This document shows, one piece after another, positions 36,189 to 37,115 of a stretch of DNA of 37,115 nt (the first letter of the stretch is position 1; every line of letters starts with the position of its first letter). Made by a program: the position numbers and the translations under genes. Source of the stretch: an uncultured Oscillospiraceae bacterium (lineage in GTDB: Bacteria > Bacillota > Clostridia > Oscillospirales > Oscillospiraceae); NCBI GenBank assembly GCA_944387635.1, contig CALXFT010000018.1:1-37115 (forward strand). Direction: 5' to 3'. Under the pieces are notes generated by a model. It ran no database searches. It was not told where the DNA came from and was given only the letters and a program-made list of their open reading frames with translations.

Positions 36189-36755
36189 TCAGGGATTGGG
36201 CCGGATGGTCTTCATCACGGAGGCGGCGTCCTGCAGGATCTGCTTGCTGCCGCTGACGGCCATTTGCAGCTGGGTCAGCCGGTCGGACACCTGGTCCGCC
36301 AGCTCGGTCAGCTCCGAGGCGCTGCGGTCGACCTTGGCGGAGGCGTCGGCCAGAACGCCGCTGGCCCGGTAGTAGACCAGCTCCGACTGCTCCCGGGCAA
36401 GCCGCTCAATCTGCTCGGCCCGCCGGTAGACCTCCAGCTCCTCCCGGTCGGAGGTGATAGCGGGCTGCCTTTCCAGCTGGGCGCACCGGTCCTCCAGCTC
36501 ATGGCAGCGCGCCTGCAAGGCCGCCTTCTCGGCCTCGGCGCTCTCCAGCTTGGCGCTGAGGGAAGCCAGTTCCTCCCGAAGATCTTCCGGAGCTTCCGGC
36601 GCTTCCGTCTGGCAGCTCTGACGCAGCTGCTCCAGCTCCGAGGTGAGCTGATTGATCTGGGTCTGATATTTATTATGGAAATACTCCAGGTAGTGGGTCA
36701 CATCCTCCCGGCGAAACCCCCGGAAAGCGGTCCGAAAATTCTGCGGCGATGCCAT
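36189..36755 (-). CDS. DivIVA-like coiled-coil protein
   Basis: 188 residues. The N-terminus MASPQNFRTAFRGFRREDVTHYL resembles the DivIVA/GpsB membrane-targeting segment (pattern 'F...F.GYd..eVd.yl'). A long coiled coil follows from about residue 28 to 95 (heptads rich in Leu, Glu, Gln) and, after a break, a second helical part to the end. DivIVA-type proteins mark curved membrane at poles and septa and scaffold division or cell-wall factors. The match is weak, so a general coiled-coil scaffold is also possible. ATG 36755 has GGGAGGA 7 bases upstream; a TTG two codons earlier is not needed. Monocistronic, with promoter and terminator. Confidence 0.65.
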   Translation of the reverse strand: MASPQNFRTAFRGFRREDVTHYLEYFHNKYQTQINQLTSELEQLRQSCQTEAPEAPEDLREELASLSAKLESAEAEKAALQARCHELEDRCAQLERQPAITSDREELEVYRRAEQIERLAREQSELVYYRASGVLADASAKVDRSASELTELADQVSDRLTQLQMAVSGSKQILQDAASVMKTIRPNP

Positions 36756-36796
36756 GGGCAATCCTCCCGATTCACGAAAACAATCGATCTATGCTG

Positions 36797-36825
36797 ATTA
36801 TAGCACAGCGGCCCGAAGAAAACAA
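36797..36825 (-). promoter_or_regulatory. Promoter of the DivIVA-like gene
   Basis: On the minus strand: -35 TTGTTT (36820-36825), 17 bases, -10 TATAAT (36797-36802) with an extended TGC. Confidence 0.7.
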
Positions 36826-36923
36826 CACTTTTCCCCAAATCCGCCCCGGCGGGTATGTGTCAAGTAATAATTGGCAAGAATCCTTTTCACGAAACCAAGT
36901 GAAAAATCTGACTGCATCCGGTA

Positions 36924-36994
36924 GCACAGGAGCAGGTCACTGTCAAGGCTAAAGTGAACGCCGGGGCGGCCTTGACAGTGACCCGCTCCTGTGC
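36924..36994. repeat. 26-bp inverted repeat at the right edge
   Basis: GCACAGGAGCAGGTCACTGT... (36924-36949) is inversely repeated at 36969-36994, with 25 of 26 positions complementary around a 19-base spacer. The flanks to 37115 show no gene. It may be the end of an element extending beyond the window. Confidence 0.8.
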
Positions 36995-37115
36995 CGTGTA
37001 GTAATCAAGGCGGCGTAAGCCGCAATTTGTTTGTTTACCCTGAATTATTCGCGGAGGCTCAGCTTATAGTCCAATAACTGTACAGTAGCAACACAATACA
37101 GCTATTTTCTATTTG

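Overview
The window looks like chromosomal DNA of a GC-rich gut clostridium (Oscillospiraceae / Flavonifractor-Pseudoflavonifractor type). This is inferred from the Firmicutes-style dnaD-dnaI pair, SecA with a SEC-C tail, strong AGGAGG ribosome sites, an Asn T-box, type III glutamine synthetase, a DUF1576 protein, and dispersed CCTTGGCTC...GAGCCAAGG palindromic repeats. Nearly all of it is housekeeping sequence. There is no phage, CRISPR array, rRNA or complete insertion sequence.

Layout. 1-3.5 kb (minus strand): a tight dnaD-dnaI-HAD phosphatase-yfbR operon, followed by a tRNA-Leu(UAA) with its own promoter. 3.6-7 kb (minus): a DUF1576 membrane protein and a CPA2-type cation/proton antiporter, each behind a promoter-proximal intrinsic terminator that looks like an attenuator. 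7.2-13.7 kb (minus): a secA-pgeF-lipoprotein-lipoprotein operon. 14-14.4 kb (minus): a small zinc-ribbon membrane protein. 14.7-18.4 kb (plus): a membrane-anchored GH25 muramidase and a multi-PAS transcription regulator. 18.7-24.7 kb (minus): pyrG-carA-carB (CTP and carbamoyl phosphate synthesis). 25.1-29.2 kb (minus): glnN (glutamine synthetase III), an Asn T-box and asnB. 30.0-35.1 kb (plus): a five-gene split glutamate synthase. 35.2-37.1 kb: a lower-GC membrane protein, a 57-aa ORF, a DivIVA-like coiled-coil protein and a long inverted repeat at the right edge.

How the genes work together. From 18.7 to 35.1 kb the theme is glutamine nitrogen. GlnN makes glutamine, the split GOGAT turns it into glutamate, and AsnB, CarAB and PyrG all use glutamine as amide donor. 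The most interesting region is the divergent intergenic stretch between glnN and the GOGAT cluster (29.17-30.04 kb). Two back-to-back sigma70/SigA-type promoters each drive a short leader that begins with a hairpin whose six-base loop has A at position 1 and G at position 4. In each leader that hairpin overlaps an intrinsic terminator. This is the described signature of RNA antitermination by ANTAR-domain regulators, so both halves of the GS/GOGAT cycle may be switched by the same RNA-binding protein. A MITE-like element appears to have landed in the GOGAT leader. The asnB T-box (specifier AAC) lies immediately after glnN with no visible terminator between them. Overall the window is rich in RNA-level control.
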